From NCBI RefSeq assembly GCF_009905435.1, contig NZ_JAAAMT010000035.1, forward strand, positions 1 to 62,686: a stretch of DNA of 62,686 bases. The letters are read 5' to 3'. The DNA comes from Pseudomonas sp. R5(2019). Lineage in GTDB: Bacteria; Pseudomonadota; Gammaproteobacteria; Pseudomonadales; Pseudomonadaceae. This document shows positions 1 to 7,824 of this stretch, piece after piece. Below the pieces are notes generated by a model. The model searched no databases. It was not told the DNA's origin and saw nothing but the letters and a program-made list of their open reading frames with translations. Positions within the stretch are counted from its first letter, which is position 1. Each line of letters begins with the position of its first letter. The translations under genes were made by a program, and so were the position numbers.

Positions 1-52
1 GAAGCAGCATCTTCAGCAATGCGGCTTTGCGTTCAGGTGAATAGTACGGCAC
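1..52 (-). CDS. Transposase N-terminus, OrfA-type, cut by window edge
   Basis: Only about 17 codons are present. From a GTG at position 52 the minus strand reads MPYYSPERKAALLKMLL, which resembles the opening of Pseudomonas IS3-type OrfA transposases (their usual start is a YSPERK..(L/V)..LLPP pattern before a helix-turn-helix). A purine-rich stretch, GGAAAGAGA, sits just before the GTG and could be its ribosome binding site. The helix-turn-helix and catalytic parts are outside the window. Family is inferred from a short motif; the disruption of the neighbouring gene supports it. Confidence 0.5.
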   Translation of the reverse strand, partial: MPYYSPERKAALLKMLL

Positions 53-117
53 GACCAGTCTCTTTCCGCCCCCGATATGCTTTTTCAGGAAAAACCGGAG
101 AGGCGACAACTATCCTG
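1..117 (-). mobile_element. End of an IS3-like insertion sequence (partial)
   Basis: Sequence to the left of about position 117 no longer matches the interrupted Mpo1-like gene and instead reads, on the minus strand, into the start of a transposase-like frame. The likely element tip is TGTCAGGATAG (107-117 on the minus strand), which begins with TG as IS3-family ends do. The rest of the element lies outside the window, so the second end, any target duplication and the exact family cannot be seen. The boundary is an estimate, good to perhaps 10 bases. Confidence 0.5.
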
Positions 118-325
118 ACACCGGGGGCAGGTAGAACCAGGCGCTGGCCATCGCCACCAGGCCCGCCAGTGAAAGCCAGCAACCCGCGACGTAAATCCCG
201 GGACGTGACAGCAGCACGGTCACCGCCACCACGATCAACGGGATGCCGATAAAGTGGCTGACGATATTGCGTGGGTCGCGGTGGTAGGCGGCGTATTCAC
301 TGAGGTGCTCGACGAGGTTTTTCAT
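110..325 (-). pseudogene. Mpo1-like (DUF962) membrane protein, truncated by IS insertion
   Basis: The frame opens MKNLVEHLSEYAAYHRDPRN and continues through two hydrophobic segments (about residues 25-45 and 50-65), the normal start of small bacterial Mpo1-like/DUF962 proteins with their conserved HxxxxNxxxHxxG-type region (here YHRDPRNIVSHFIG). After ASAWFYL the expected continuation is lost: the frame reads PPVSG and stops, giving 71 residues where I would expect considerably more. The break coincides with the start of transposase sequence, so an insertion has removed the C-terminal part. In yeast Mpo1 is a dioxygenase of long-chain fatty acid metabolism; the bacterial role is uncertain. 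The remaining product is probably not functional. Confidence 0.75.
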
Positions 326-350
326 TGTTGTGCCTCTATGGGGTGTGAGC

Positions 351-1355
351 TCAGCGCATGGAGTCGCGGTATTGCCCCGGTGATAGCCCGGTCCAGCGTT
401 TGAATGCGCGGTTGAAACTGCTGGCGTCGGCAAAGCCCAGGCGATAGCCAATGTCGATCAGGGTGATGGAGCGGTCGCGCAGGTAATGCAGCGCCAGGTT
501 CTGCCGACATTCATCAAGCAAACTGTCGTAGCGGCAGCCTTCATCGGCAAGGTGACGTTGCAGGCTGCGCAGCGTCAGGTGCAGGTCCCTGGCGATGTCA
601 CCGGCGCTGGGCACCCCGTCCGGCAGGCTGGCTTCGATGGCATTGCGCACGCGCCGCTCCCAGGTCAGCGGTTGCAGCAGGCCGAGGGTCTGGTCCAGCA
701 CGGTTTCGTTGTGGTGGGCCAACTCCGGGTTGGCGTCGTCCAGGTGACAGTCGAAATCCACGAGGGCGAATTCCAGCCGATCTTCATCGGCGGCAAAGTG
801 CACGGGTGCGCGGAATACCTTGTGCCATTGATGCGGGTCGGCAGGCTCCGGCCGTCGCAGGTACACCGCCAGCGGCGCGTAATCGCGGCCCAGGCGGTTG
901 CGGCAAGTGCGCACATAAATCGCTGCAAAGGCATCGATGGCCTCGAAGGCCGGCGCCGGGCTGCCGAGCGGCATCTTCAACCGCAGGCAGTAGCAGTCAT
1001 CAAAGCGGGCCAGTTCCGGCTCCACCGCATCGCTCACCACCTTGTGATAACGCACGATGCGCTCGAACACTTCCCGCAGACTGCCGCTGGCCACCAGCGC
1101 ATAGCCGAGCGCGTGGAAGGTGGTGGGGCTGACAAAGCGCGACATGCGCAGGCCAATCGCCGGGTCGCCGCTGACCTGCACCGCGATTTCCCACAGGCGC
1201 GTGGTGCCTGACAACGGGTAATGGGCGTTCGGGTCGTCCATCAAGAGCGGATCGAGCCCGGCCTGCCGGCAGAGGGCGGCGCTGTCCAGGCCCAGCGTAT
1301 CGAGCTGCTTGCACAGGGCACGGATCCAGCTGGCGAGCGAGGTCGGTTCAGTCAT
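351..1355 (-). CDS. AraC-family transcriptional regulator (ArgR/OruR-like architecture)
   Basis: A 334-residue regulator. Residues roughly 20-200 match the arabinose-binding-like N-terminal domain common in Pseudomonas AraC proteins. Residues about 235-332 form the double helix-turn-helix, with the first helices near ARDLHLTLRSLQRHL and the classic second motif DIGYRLGFADASSFNRAFKR followed by TGLSPGQYR. The start is the first ATG of the frame and gives the usual family length. It lies just upstream of the interrupted Mpo1-like gene on the same strand, 25 bases away, so the two may have been co-transcribed. The ligand and targets cannot be read from the sequence. Confidence 0.9.
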   Translation of the reverse strand: MTEPTSLASWIRALCKQLDTLGLDSAALCRQAGLDPLLMDDPNAHYPLSGTTRLWEIAVQVSGDPAIGLRMSRFVSPTTFHALGYALVASGSLREVFERIVRYHKVVSDAVEPELARFDDCYCLRLKMPLGSPAPAFEAIDAFAAIYVRTCRNRLGRDYAPLAVYLRRPEPADPHQWHKVFRAPVHFAADEDRLEFALVDFDCHLDDANPELAHHNETVLDQTLGLLQPLTWERRVRNAIEASLPDGVPSAGDIARDLHLTLRSLQRHLADEGCRYDSLLDECRQNLALHYLRDRSITLIDIGYRLGFADASSFNRAFKRWTGLSPGQYRDSMR

Positions 1356-1518
1356 GCTGATTGGCGCTTCCGGTCAACAGGTTGGCGTCCACGGCTACCG
1401 CGATTTCGGCAATCACACGGCAGCATGTGACCCTCAATGAACAGAGGATGGAAGCATGGACGGTACTTCTGCAAGTCCCCAACGACTGAATGGCACAAGC
1501 CGTATTCCAGAAGCTTGA

Positions 1519-2439
1519 TTAAATCGCGACACCGAGCTGCTGCTTATCCAGCGCCACCAACACCTCGATCATCGCCCGCGCGGCTGGTGACAACCGGTAA
1601 CCGGTACGGCTCACGATCCCGCAACGGGCATTCACGCTCTCGATATTCTGCGGCAGGTTGCGCCAGTGCAGCAGGGCCAGCGAGCCCTGGGCAATATCCT
1701 CGGCAAACGACTCCTCCGTGCCCAGGCCAATGGCGTTCGATTGCAGCACAACCTTCAACAGCGCCGGAAAATGCTCGGTCTCGATGTTCGGTGAAAAATC
1801 GATCCGCCCACTGAGGTTCGCCAGAAATTTTCGAATGCCCGGCGGGATCAAGGTGGTCGCCAGCGGATAGTCGAACATGTCGTTGGTAGATAGGCTTTCC
1901 TTGGCCAGCAGCGGGTGCCCGGGCCGGCAGAAAAACACACCGCGCCTGGGTGTCAGGGCTCGGGTCTGGAAGTGGGGGTCGGCCTCGAAATGGCGGATGT
2001 CGGCGATGAAAAATTCGATCTCTTCGCGGCTCAGCGCGCGGCTGAGTTTCTCCCAGTTATCCACTTGAAAACAGGTGCGCACTTTCGGGTGTGCATTGAG
2101 AAATTGCGCCACTGCGTCTGGCACCAGTTTCACCGCGGGCGCCGGGTCGCAACCAAAGCGCAGCTCGCCGGCGTCAAGCTTGGTCATCTGGGTGACTTCG
2201 GCGCTGAGCAGGGCTGCGCCCTGCACCAGCGTCAAGGCATGCTGCAGCACCACCTGGCCTTCCGGGGTGGGGCGCAGGTCCTTGTTGCCGCGGTCGACCA
2301 GCACGCACCCGAGTTCCTGCTCCAGGCCCTGGATGCTACGGCTGAACGCCGGTTGAGTGATGCCCATGGCGTCGGCCGCGCGGACAAAACTGCGGTGTTC
2401 ATTGAGGGCGATGAAGTAGCGTAACTGGCGAAGATCCAT
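1519..2439 (-). CDS. LysR-family transcriptional regulator
   Basis: A 306-residue LysR-type regulator. The winged helix-turn-helix occupies residues 1-60 (MDLRQLRYFIAL, then AADAMGITQPAFSRSIQGLE), and a periplasmic-binding-like effector domain follows from about residue 90. I chose the ATG at 2439 because LysR proteins typically open with this MDLRQLRYF pattern; an in-frame ATG five codons upstream (2454) is possible and neither has a strong ribosome binding site. It is transcribed away from tonB across a 410-base gap, so it might regulate that side, but no target is evident. A LysR gene in the general neighbourhood of pepP and the iron transporter is also known in other pseudomonads. Confidence 0.9.
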   Translation of the reverse strand: MDLRQLRYFIALNEHRSFVRAADAMGITQPAFSRSIQGLEQELGCVLVDRGNKDLRPTPEGQVVLQHALTLVQGAALLSAEVTQMTKLDAGELRFGCDPAPAVKLVPDAVAQFLNAHPKVRTCFQVDNWEKLSRALSREEIEFFIADIRHFEADPHFQTRALTPRRGVFFCRPGHPLLAKESLSTNDMFDYPLATTLIPPGIRKFLANLSGRIDFSPNIETEHFPALLKVVLQSNAIGLGTEESFAEDIAQGSLALLHWRNLPQNIESVNARCGIVSRTGYRLSPAARAMIEVLVALDKQQLGVAI

Positions 2440-2850
2440 AGGCTTTACCGGCATCCCAAAAGTAGATCGAAGGCATTGGCGACAAGGGTAGGTTGAGGTT
2501 GTAAATGCCAGATCTTATTCCGTAAATTAAGCATGTGATTATTTATTAGATCTAAATTGAATATATAGAGCGCTGTTTCGCTGCGCAATCGAGTCGATGA
2601 GGCGAAATTGATGCTTTGAAGGAATACTTTCAATGCAGCAAAAGCATGGGGTTTGTACCGCCAGGCTGAAACCCTTGCAGGGCGCTGGCTGGAGAAAAAT
2701 GACAGGTTGTAATATTCGATTAAGGTCTATCAATAACATAAAAAGTTACTTTAAGAGATAAGTGTCTAGACCCAATGATTCACCCCATCACAGCGTCGCA
2801 CGGTCCAGGTTCGGCGTTGGGTTATTCGCAAAGAGACCGGGAGTGAATCA
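2440..2850. other. 410-base AT-rich intergenic region before tonB
   Basis: No coding frame is convincing here. Base composition drops well below the neighbours, with A/T-rich stretches around 2515-2575 and 2700-2765. It must hold the promoters of the divergent LysR gene and of tonB. A weak sigma-70-like pair could be TTGTAA near 2707 and TATCAA near 2728, but the spacing is short. I looked for a Fur-type box, expected for tonB, and found no good 19-base match. A purine-rich GAGACCGGGAGTG just before 2851 serves as tonB ribosome binding site. Confidence 0.4.
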
Positions 2851-3657
2851 ATGGGCAATGTCCAGACCGCCGCTGCACACGAGGTGCTGTGGCGCCAGGC
2901 GCCGAGTGGCGAGTTGGTCGACTTCGGCCGGGCACATCGAGTGCCGTTGGGACAGTTGCGCTTGCAGCGTGCGCCCAAGGGCAGCCTGAGTCGGCGGGAA
3001 GCGATCCTGCTCGGTGTGCTGGCATTGCTGGTGCACGGCGCGGTGATCTATTGGGTCAACCAGCACCCGACCAGGGAACTGCCGATCGTGCCGCCGGAAA
3101 TCCCGCCGATGACGATCGAATTTTCCCAGCCGGCGCCGCCGGTGGTCGAGCCGCCACCGTCTCAGCCCGTGCAGCCGGTGGTGGAGCCACCACCGCCGGT
3201 CGAGGACGAGCTGGCCGTGAAACCGCCGCCAGCCAAACCGATTCCCAAGCCCAAACCGGTCGTCAAGCCGGTTCCGAAACCGGCCCCCAAAGCCGTTGAA
3301 CAACCGCCTGCGCCGCCACAGCCGACACCACCGGTTGCAGCGCCAGCGCCACCTGCGCCACCGAAGCCAGCACCGGTCACGCCCGCTTCGGCGAACGCGG
3401 CGTACCTGAAAAACCCGGCGCCGGAATACCCGTCGCTGGCCCAGCGTCGCGGTTGGGAAGGCACGGTGTTGCTGCGGGTTCACGTGTTGGCCAGTGGCAA
3501 GCCGGGCGAGATTCAAATTCAGAAAAGCAGCGGCCGCCAGCAACTCGACGATGCCGCTCTGGCAGCGGTCAAGCGTTGGAGCTTTGTCCCCGCCAAACAG
3601 GGTGACGTGGCCCAGGACGGCTGGGTCAGCGTGCCTATCGACTTCAAGATCCGCTAA
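2851..3657 (+). CDS. tonB: Energy transducer TonB
   Basis: TonB spans the periplasm and passes proton-motive force from ExbB/ExbD to outer-membrane receptors for siderophores and other cargo. The 268-residue product has an N-terminal cytoplasmic extension of about 50 residues, one transmembrane helix (about 51-69, containing a histidine), a long proline-rich spacer (about 75-185, with repeated PPP and KPxPKP runs) and a C-terminal TonB fold (about 190-268: YPSLAQRRGWEG, then VKRWSFVPA). The extended N-terminus is typical of Pseudomonas TonB1-type proteins rather than the shorter enterobacterial one. exbB and exbD follow immediately, completing the motor. Confidence 0.95.
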   Translation: MGNVQTAAAHEVLWRQAPSGELVDFGRAHRVPLGQLRLQRAPKGSLSRREAILLGVLALLVHGAVIYWVNQHPTRELPIVPPEIPPMTIEFSQPAPPVVEPPPSQPVQPVVEPPPPVEDELAVKPPPAKPIPKPKPVVKPVPKPAPKAVEQPPAPPQPTPPVAAPAPPAPPKPAPVTPASANAAYLKNPAPEYPSLAQRRGWEGTVLLRVHVLASGKPGEIQIQKSSGRQQLDDAALAAVKRWSFVPAKQGDVAQDGWVSVPIDFKIR

Positions 3658-3684
3658 TTCGCGCTAACACAGAGAGTACACATC

Positions 3685-4407
3685 ATGACGTTATTGGCAT
3701 CTCCCCTCGAATCCATCGAAAGCGCGGTGATCTGGCTGCTGGTGGTGTTTTCTGTCGCCACCTGGGGCCTGGCCTTGGTCAAGGGCGTGCAGTTCACCCG
3801 CCTGAAGGCTCAGGACCGCAAATTTCACAAGCACTTCTGGGCGGCTTCAAGCCTGGATGCCGCGGCCGAACTGAGCCACAGCCAGCCCGGTGCTGCCGCC
3901 CGGGTTGCCCAGGCCGGTTACGCAGCGATCCAGGTCGGTGAGCCGGGTCACGCCGCTGACCTGAGCCAGGCCATCAACCACCAGGACCGCCTGGAGCGCG
4001 CCCTGCGCCAGCAAATCGTGCGTGAGCGTCGTTCGCTGGAAACCGGCCTGGCCGTGGTCGCCAGTATCGGCAGCACCTCGCCGTTCATCGGCCTGTTCGG
4101 CACCGTCTGGGGCATCATGGAAGCCCTCAAGGGCATCAGTGCCGCAGGCTCCGCCAGCCTCGAAACCGTGGCCGGCCCGATCGGCGCGGCGTTGGTGGCG
4201 ACCGGTGTCGGTATCGCCGTCGCGGTTCCGGCGGTGCTGGTCTACAACTATTTCCTGCGCCGCCTCAAGCTCACCGCTGCAGACCTGGACGACTTCGCCC
4301 ATGACTTCTACAGCCTGGCCCAGAAGAGCGCCTTCCGCGTGCTGCTGCACCCGGCCGTAGCCAAAGCCGGCGTAGCGGCCGGGCAGAAAGTGAAGGAGGC
4401 GTCCTGA
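3685..4407 (+). CDS. exbB: TonB-system proton channel subunit ExbB
   Basis: A 240-residue MotA/TolQ/ExbB-family inner-membrane protein. It has a first transmembrane helix at about residues 14-34, a cytoplasmic loop, and two further helices in the second half (about 125-150 and 165-190) with the family signature SIGSTSPFIGLFGTVWGIME and a glycine-rich GPIGAALVATGVGIAVAVPA. ExbB pentamers enclose ExbD and form the proton-driven motor that energises TonB. It starts 27 bases after tonB and is separated from exbD by one base, so the three are a single operon. The related TolQ is less likely given the tonB neighbour. Confidence 0.95.
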   Translation: MTLLASPLESIESAVIWLLVVFSVATWGLALVKGVQFTRLKAQDRKFHKHFWAASSLDAAAELSHSQPGAAARVAQAGYAAIQVGEPGHAADLSQAINHQDRLERALRQQIVRERRSLETGLAVVASIGSTSPFIGLFGTVWGIMEALKGISAAGSASLETVAGPIGAALVATGVGIAVAVPAVLVYNYFLRRLKLTAADLDDFAHDFYSLAQKSAFRVLLHPAVAKAGVAAGQKVKEAS

Positions 4408-4408
4408 T

Positions 4409-4810
4409 ATGGCGTTCTCTACTCAAGACAGCGATGAAGTGCTCAGTGAAATAAATGTCACGCCCTTGGTCGATGTCATGTTGGTGTTACTTGTGGTGTT
4501 TATTGTGACGGCTCCACTGCTGACAAACGCTATCCCGATCAACTTGCCCAAGACCGAAGCCGTGGCGCCGGTCGAGCAGAAGGACCCGCTGGTGGTGAGT
4601 ATTGACGGGGCAGGGAAGCTGTTTATCAACAAGGACGAGATCCAGCCGGATTTGCTGGAGACCAACCTCAAGGCGGCGAAAGCCAAGGACGCCGAAGTAC
4701 GGGTGCAATTGCAGGCCGACGATGGAGTGAACTACGGCGAGGTAGCGCGGGCCATGGCATCGATCGAACGGGCAGGGATAACCAAACTGTCGGTGATCAC
4801 GGCGCGCTGA
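4409..4810 (+). CDS. exbD: TonB-system biopolymer transport protein ExbD
   Basis: A 133-residue ExbD/TolR-family protein. It has a short cytoplasmic tail, one transmembrane helix (about 19-40) starting NVTPLVDVMLVLLVV, in which the aspartate at residue 22 corresponds to the essential proton-path aspartate of the family, and a periplasmic domain. The start codon lies one base after the exbB stop, indicating translational coupling. A strong rho-independent terminator follows about 20 bases downstream, so this closes the tonB-exbB-exbD operon. Confidence 0.95.
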   Translation: MAFSTQDSDEVLSEINVTPLVDVMLVLLVVFIVTAPLLTNAIPINLPKTEAVAPVEQKDPLVVSIDGAGKLFINKDEIQPDLLETNLKAAKAKDAEVRVQLQADDGVNYGEVARAMASIERAGITKLSVITAR

Positions 4811-4830
4811 ACAACTTCAAGGAAATTGCA

Positions 4831-4865
4831 GGGTCGCTTTCTGACAGGGGAGCGACCCTTTTTTT
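4831..4865 (+). terminator. Rho-independent terminator after exbD
   Basis: An 8-base-pair stem (GGGTCGCT at 4831-4838 with AGCGACCC at 4851-4858) closes a 12-base loop and is followed by seven T residues. This is a textbook intrinsic terminator for the tonB-exbB-exbD operon. Confidence 0.92.
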
Positions 4866-4880
4866 GAGATTTTATAAGCT

Positions 4881-4937
4881 TCGCGGATAAATCCGCTCCC
4901 ACATGCACAGTCCATGTGGGAGCGGATTTATCCGCGA
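4881..4937. repeat. REP pair, 'GCGGATAAATCCGCTCCCAC' class
   Basis: Two inverted arms, each reading TCGCGGATAAATCCGCTCCC toward the centre, flank a short spacer, making an extended cruciform. The same arm recurs at 7692-7797 and 31498-31586. It is typical of REP/REPIN elements found in Pseudomonas intergenic regions. It sits right after the exbD terminator. Confidence 0.85.
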
Positions 4938-5060
4938 ATGAGGCCCTCAAAACAAAAATGAATTTTGGTTATTAACAAATAGCTTCTTATTCCTTAACGA
5001 ATATATGCCTCCTGCTTATACTGGCTCCCAAGTCACGAGAATGAGGCAGGAGGCGTCCCC

Positions 5061-5642
5061 ATGCGCAATGAGTCAATCCGCTACCTGATTGTGCCGGGCT
5101 GGCAAGGGTCGCCAGACGATCATTGGCAAACCCACTGGCAAAACAGCTTGCCCAACAGCGCGCGGGTCGAGCAGGCCGACTGGGTGGCGCCACGGCGCCA
5201 GGATTGGGTCGCGGCGCTGGAGGCGGCGATTCAGGCCGAAGACACGCCGGTCATTCTCATTGCCCACAGCCTGGGGTGCATCACGGTTGCCCATTGGGCG
5301 GCCAAGGCACCGGTGGCGCTGCTGCGCCGGGTACGTGGCGCCTTGCTGGTGGCGCCAGCCGACGTCGAACGGCCGACCTGCGCCGAGGCGTTGCGCAACT
5401 TCGCGCCGATTCCGCAGATTCTGCTGCCGTTCCCGAGCCAGGTCGTCAGCTCCGACAACGACGCTGCCGTGAGTGCCCCGCGGGCGATGCAAATGGCCCG
5501 GGCCTGGGGCGCCGAAGCCGGAATTCTGGCCGGTGCCGGGCATATCAACGTCAAGTCCGGGCACCGCCGTTGGGAGCAGGGCTTTGCTTATCTGTATCGC
5601 CTGCAAAGCCGGCTGGAACAGCACTCACTGCGCCGCGCCTGA
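5061..5642 (+). CDS. RBBP9/YdeN-family alpha/beta hydrolase
   Basis: A 193-residue serine hydrolase of the small RBBP9/YdeN family. The nucleophile elbow is HSLGC (serine near residue 70), the acid is probably the aspartate in SSDNDAAVS (about 130), and the catalytic histidine lies in GAGHINVKSG (about 157). The opening IVPGWQGSPDDHWQTHW is diagnostic of the family. Substrates are not known for bacterial members. It precedes the SfnR-like gene by about 50 bases on the same strand; I infer, but cannot show, that the two share a transcript and a link to sulfur-ester use. Confidence 0.88.
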   Translation: MRNESIRYLIVPGWQGSPDDHWQTHWQNSLPNSARVEQADWVAPRRQDWVAALEAAIQAEDTPVILIAHSLGCITVAHWAAKAPVALLRRVRGALLVAPADVERPTCAEALRNFAPIPQILLPFPSQVVSSDNDAAVSAPRAMQMARAWGAEAGILAGAGHINVKSGHRRWEQGFAYLYRLQSRLEQHSLRRA

Positions 5643-5694
5643 TTCTTTCTTTTTATAAGCGCCCGAGCCTGATGACTTGGGCGGGAGCATTGTC

Positions 5695-6645
5695 ATGAGT
5701 TTTTTCGATACGTTCGGTCAGCCATTGCTGACGTTTCCGGAGGCCGATAAAAGCCCACTGAGCATTCGCGCCAAGGCACTGGTGTTCGTCGACCCGCGTT
5801 CACGACAGCTGCGCGAGGATCTGGAGCAGATCGCGCCCAGCGGCTTGCCGGTTCTGATTCGCGGCGAAACCGGCACCGGTAAAGAGTTGCTGGCGCGGCA
5901 TATTCACCGCGCCAGTGATCGCGGCGGGCTGTTTGTCTCGGTCAACTGCGGGGCAATCAGCCCGACCTATGCCGACGCCGAGCTGTTTGGCTATACCGCC
6001 GCGGCGTTCAGTGGCTCGGCCAGCAGCCGAGCTGGCTGGTTCGGCTCGGCCAATGGCGGCACGCTGTACCTGGACGAGATCGGCGACCTGCCGCTGCCGA
6101 TCCAGATCAAGCTCTTGGCCGCGCTGGAAAACCATGAAGTCACCCGCGTCGGTGCCCAGCAGCCAAGCCCGGTGGATGTACGCCTGGTAGCAGCCTCCAG
6201 CATCGACCTGGCCCAAGCGGTGGCCGCAGGCAAATTCCATGACCGGCTGTACCGCTACCTCAGCGAAGGCTATCTGGAACTACCGGCCTTGCGTGAACGT
6301 GTCGGCGACATCCTGGCGCTGGCCGAATACTTCGTCGGTATCTACAGCCAGCGGCTCAACCTTCGAGTGCCGCTGATCAGTGATGCCGCCCAGCGCCTGC
6401 TGGAACAACACAGCTGGCCGGGCAACACCCGCGAGCTGGAAAACGTCATCCACTTTGCCTTGCTGGTCAGCAGCGGCGACGAGATCTTGCCCGGACACCT
6501 GAACCTGCCGGGCATCGTTGACCCGATCGAACACTTGAGTCGACAGCTTGAGCAATTGATCGCCCAAGGCAGCCCGCAGCAATGCGTGGCCTTGGATGAA
6601 CTGCTACAACAGGTCGCAGCTCGCTTGGCGTCACGCGCGAGCTAG
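5695..6645 (+). CDS. SfnR-like sigma-54 AAA+ activator lacking an HTH domain
   Basis: A 316-residue protein made almost only of the AAA+ domain of sigma-54 activators. Walker A is GETGTGKE (57-64), Walker B TLYLDEIG (123-130), and sensor II lies in PGNTRELEN. There is no N-terminal sensory domain, as in SfnR, the regulator of dimethylsulfone use. Two things are unusual: the loop normally reading GAFTGA, which contacts sigma-54, reads AAFSGS, and the protein ends at ...QQVAARLASRAS without the Fis-type helix-turn-helix expected at the C-terminus. The start at 5695 (MSFFDTFGQP) is chosen over an ATG six codons upstream by the GGGAG ribosome binding site. The MetQ-like gene downstream fits a role in sulfur acquisition. 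It may be a degraded activator or an auxiliary one. Confidence 0.8.
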   Translation: MSFFDTFGQPLLTFPEADKSPLSIRAKALVFVDPRSRQLREDLEQIAPSGLPVLIRGETGTGKELLARHIHRASDRGGLFVSVNCGAISPTYADAELFGYTAAAFSGSASSRAGWFGSANGGTLYLDEIGDLPLPIQIKLLAALENHEVTRVGAQQPSPVDVRLVAASSIDLAQAVAAGKFHDRLYRYLSEGYLELPALRERVGDILALAEYFVGIYSQRLNLRVPLISDAAQRLLEQHSWPGNTRELENVIHFALLVSSGDEILPGHLNLPGIVDPIEHLSRQLEQLIAQGSPQQCVALDELLQQVAARLASRAS

Positions 6646-6832
6646 AGCGGTTTGCGCGGGGCTTATAGCCGTTTTGTTGTTCTTGTTCGAAAAAGGAATA
6701 AACAGCTAAGCAAAAGATATTGTTAAGGCATAAAGAAACTGGGTATTGTCCGCCTCACGCCGCCCCAAACCAGGGCGGCACTCTCTTATCGCTGCCGTCA
6801 TCGACGGGCGAACATACGAATAAGGACTGTGC

Positions 6833-7618
6833 ATGAAAAAGGCTCTGTTGTTCACCGCCCTGGCGGCCGCGCTGTCGGTAGCCGGTTTCGCCAACGCTGG
6901 CGAAAAACTGGTCGTGGCGGCCACCCCGGTTCCCCACGCTGAAATCCTCGAGCTGATCAAGCCGACCCTGGCCAAAGAAGGCGTGGACCTGGAAATCAAG
7001 GTGTTCACCGACTACGTGCAGCCTAACGTGCAGGTCGATCAGAAGCGCCTGGACGCCAACTACTTCCAGACCCTGCCGTACCTGAAAAACTTCAACGAAG
7101 GCAAAGGCACCCACCTGGTTACCGTGATCGGTGTGCATGTCGAACCGTTCGGCGGTTACTCGAAGAAGGTCAAATCCCTGGCTGAACTGAAGAATGGCGC
7201 CACCGTTGCCATTCCAAACGAAGGCAGCAACAGCGGCCGCGCCTTGCTGCTGCTGCAGAAAGCCGGCCTGATCGAGCTGAAAGACCCGACCAACGCCCTG
7301 GCCACGCCGAAAGACATCGCCAAGAACCCGCACAACCTGAAGTTCAAGGAACTGGAATCGGCCATGCTGCCGCGGGTCCTGGACCAGGTTGACCTGGACA
7401 TGATCAACACCAACTATGCCCTGGAAGCGGGCCTGAACCCGGCCAAGGACGCACTGATCATCGAAGGCAGCGACTCGCCATACGTCAACTTCCTGGTGGC
7501 CCGCCCGGACAACAAGGACAGCGAAGCCATCCAGAAACTGGCCAAGGCCCTGACCAGCCCGGAAGTCAAAGCCTTCATCGCCAAGAAGTACAGCGGCGCG
7601 GTGTTGCCGGCGTTCTGA
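6833..7618 (+). CDS. MetQ/NlpA-family ABC substrate-binding protein (orphan)
   Basis: A 261-residue periplasmic binding protein with a clear signal peptide (MKKALLFTALAAALSVAGFANA, cleavage after ANA) and no lipobox cysteine. The mature part is a MetQ/NlpA fold: ATPVPHAEILE, then YVQPNVQVDQKRLDANYFQ and the domain hinge near PNEGSNSGRALLLL. Relatives bind methionine or other sulfur compounds for MetN-MetI transporters. No permease or ATPase is adjacent; a complete metN-metI set with its own MetQ occurs about 33 kb away in this window and could be shared. The SfnR-like gene upstream supports a sulfur role. An AAGGA ribosome binding site precedes the start. Confidence 0.9.
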   Translation: MKKALLFTALAAALSVAGFANAGEKLVVAATPVPHAEILELIKPTLAKEGVDLEIKVFTDYVQPNVQVDQKRLDANYFQTLPYLKNFNEGKGTHLVTVIGVHVEPFGGYSKKVKSLAELKNGATVAIPNEGSNSGRALLLLQKAGLIELKDPTNALATPKDIAKNPHNLKFKELESAMLPRVLDQVDLDMINTNYALEAGLNPAKDALIIEGSDSPYVNFLVARPDNKDSEAIQKLAKALTSPEVKAFIAKKYSGAVLPAF

Positions 7619-7636
7619 TCTCCACCCACATCCTTA

Positions 7637-7699
7637 ATGTGGGAGATGTGGGAGATGTGGGAGATGTGGGAGATGTGGGAGATGTGGGAGATGTGGGAG
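7637..7699 (+). repeat. Seven-copy 9-bp tandem repeat (ATGTGGGAG)
   Basis: Exactly seven uninterrupted, identical copies of ATGTGGGAG run from 7637 to 7699. The last copy continues straight into a REP arm (GTGGGAGCGGATTTATCCGC), so the repeat unit is the outer edge of that arm copied in tandem. It lies just after the orphan metQ-like gene, in an intergenic gap. Replication slippage is the likely origin, and the count may vary between strains. Confidence 0.95.
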
Positions 7700-7797
7700 C
7701 GGATTTATCCGCGAATGGAAGACGACGCGAAATGACTGAAAAACGCGGTGTCTGGATTCGCGGCGGTCCGGCGATCCGGTAAATCCGCTCCCACAGT
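7692..7797. repeat. REP pair with diverged right arm
   Basis: The left arm TGTGGGAGCGGATTTATCCG (from about 7693) is matched in inverse by GGTAAATCCGCTCCCACA at 7779-7796. The arms are separated by about 65 bases. This is the same class as 4881-4937, but the right arm carries a substitution in its inner part. Confidence 0.75.
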
Positions 7798-7824
7798 TTG
7801 GTCAAGCAGGTAGATTGGGGGCTT

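Noticed and set aside
2440..2850. Fur box before tonB
   Set aside because: No 19-base sequence there gives a convincing match; only general AT-richness is seen.
7637..7699. Possible CRISPR-like array
   Set aside because: Units are 9 bases, contiguous and without spacers; it is a simple tandem repeat.
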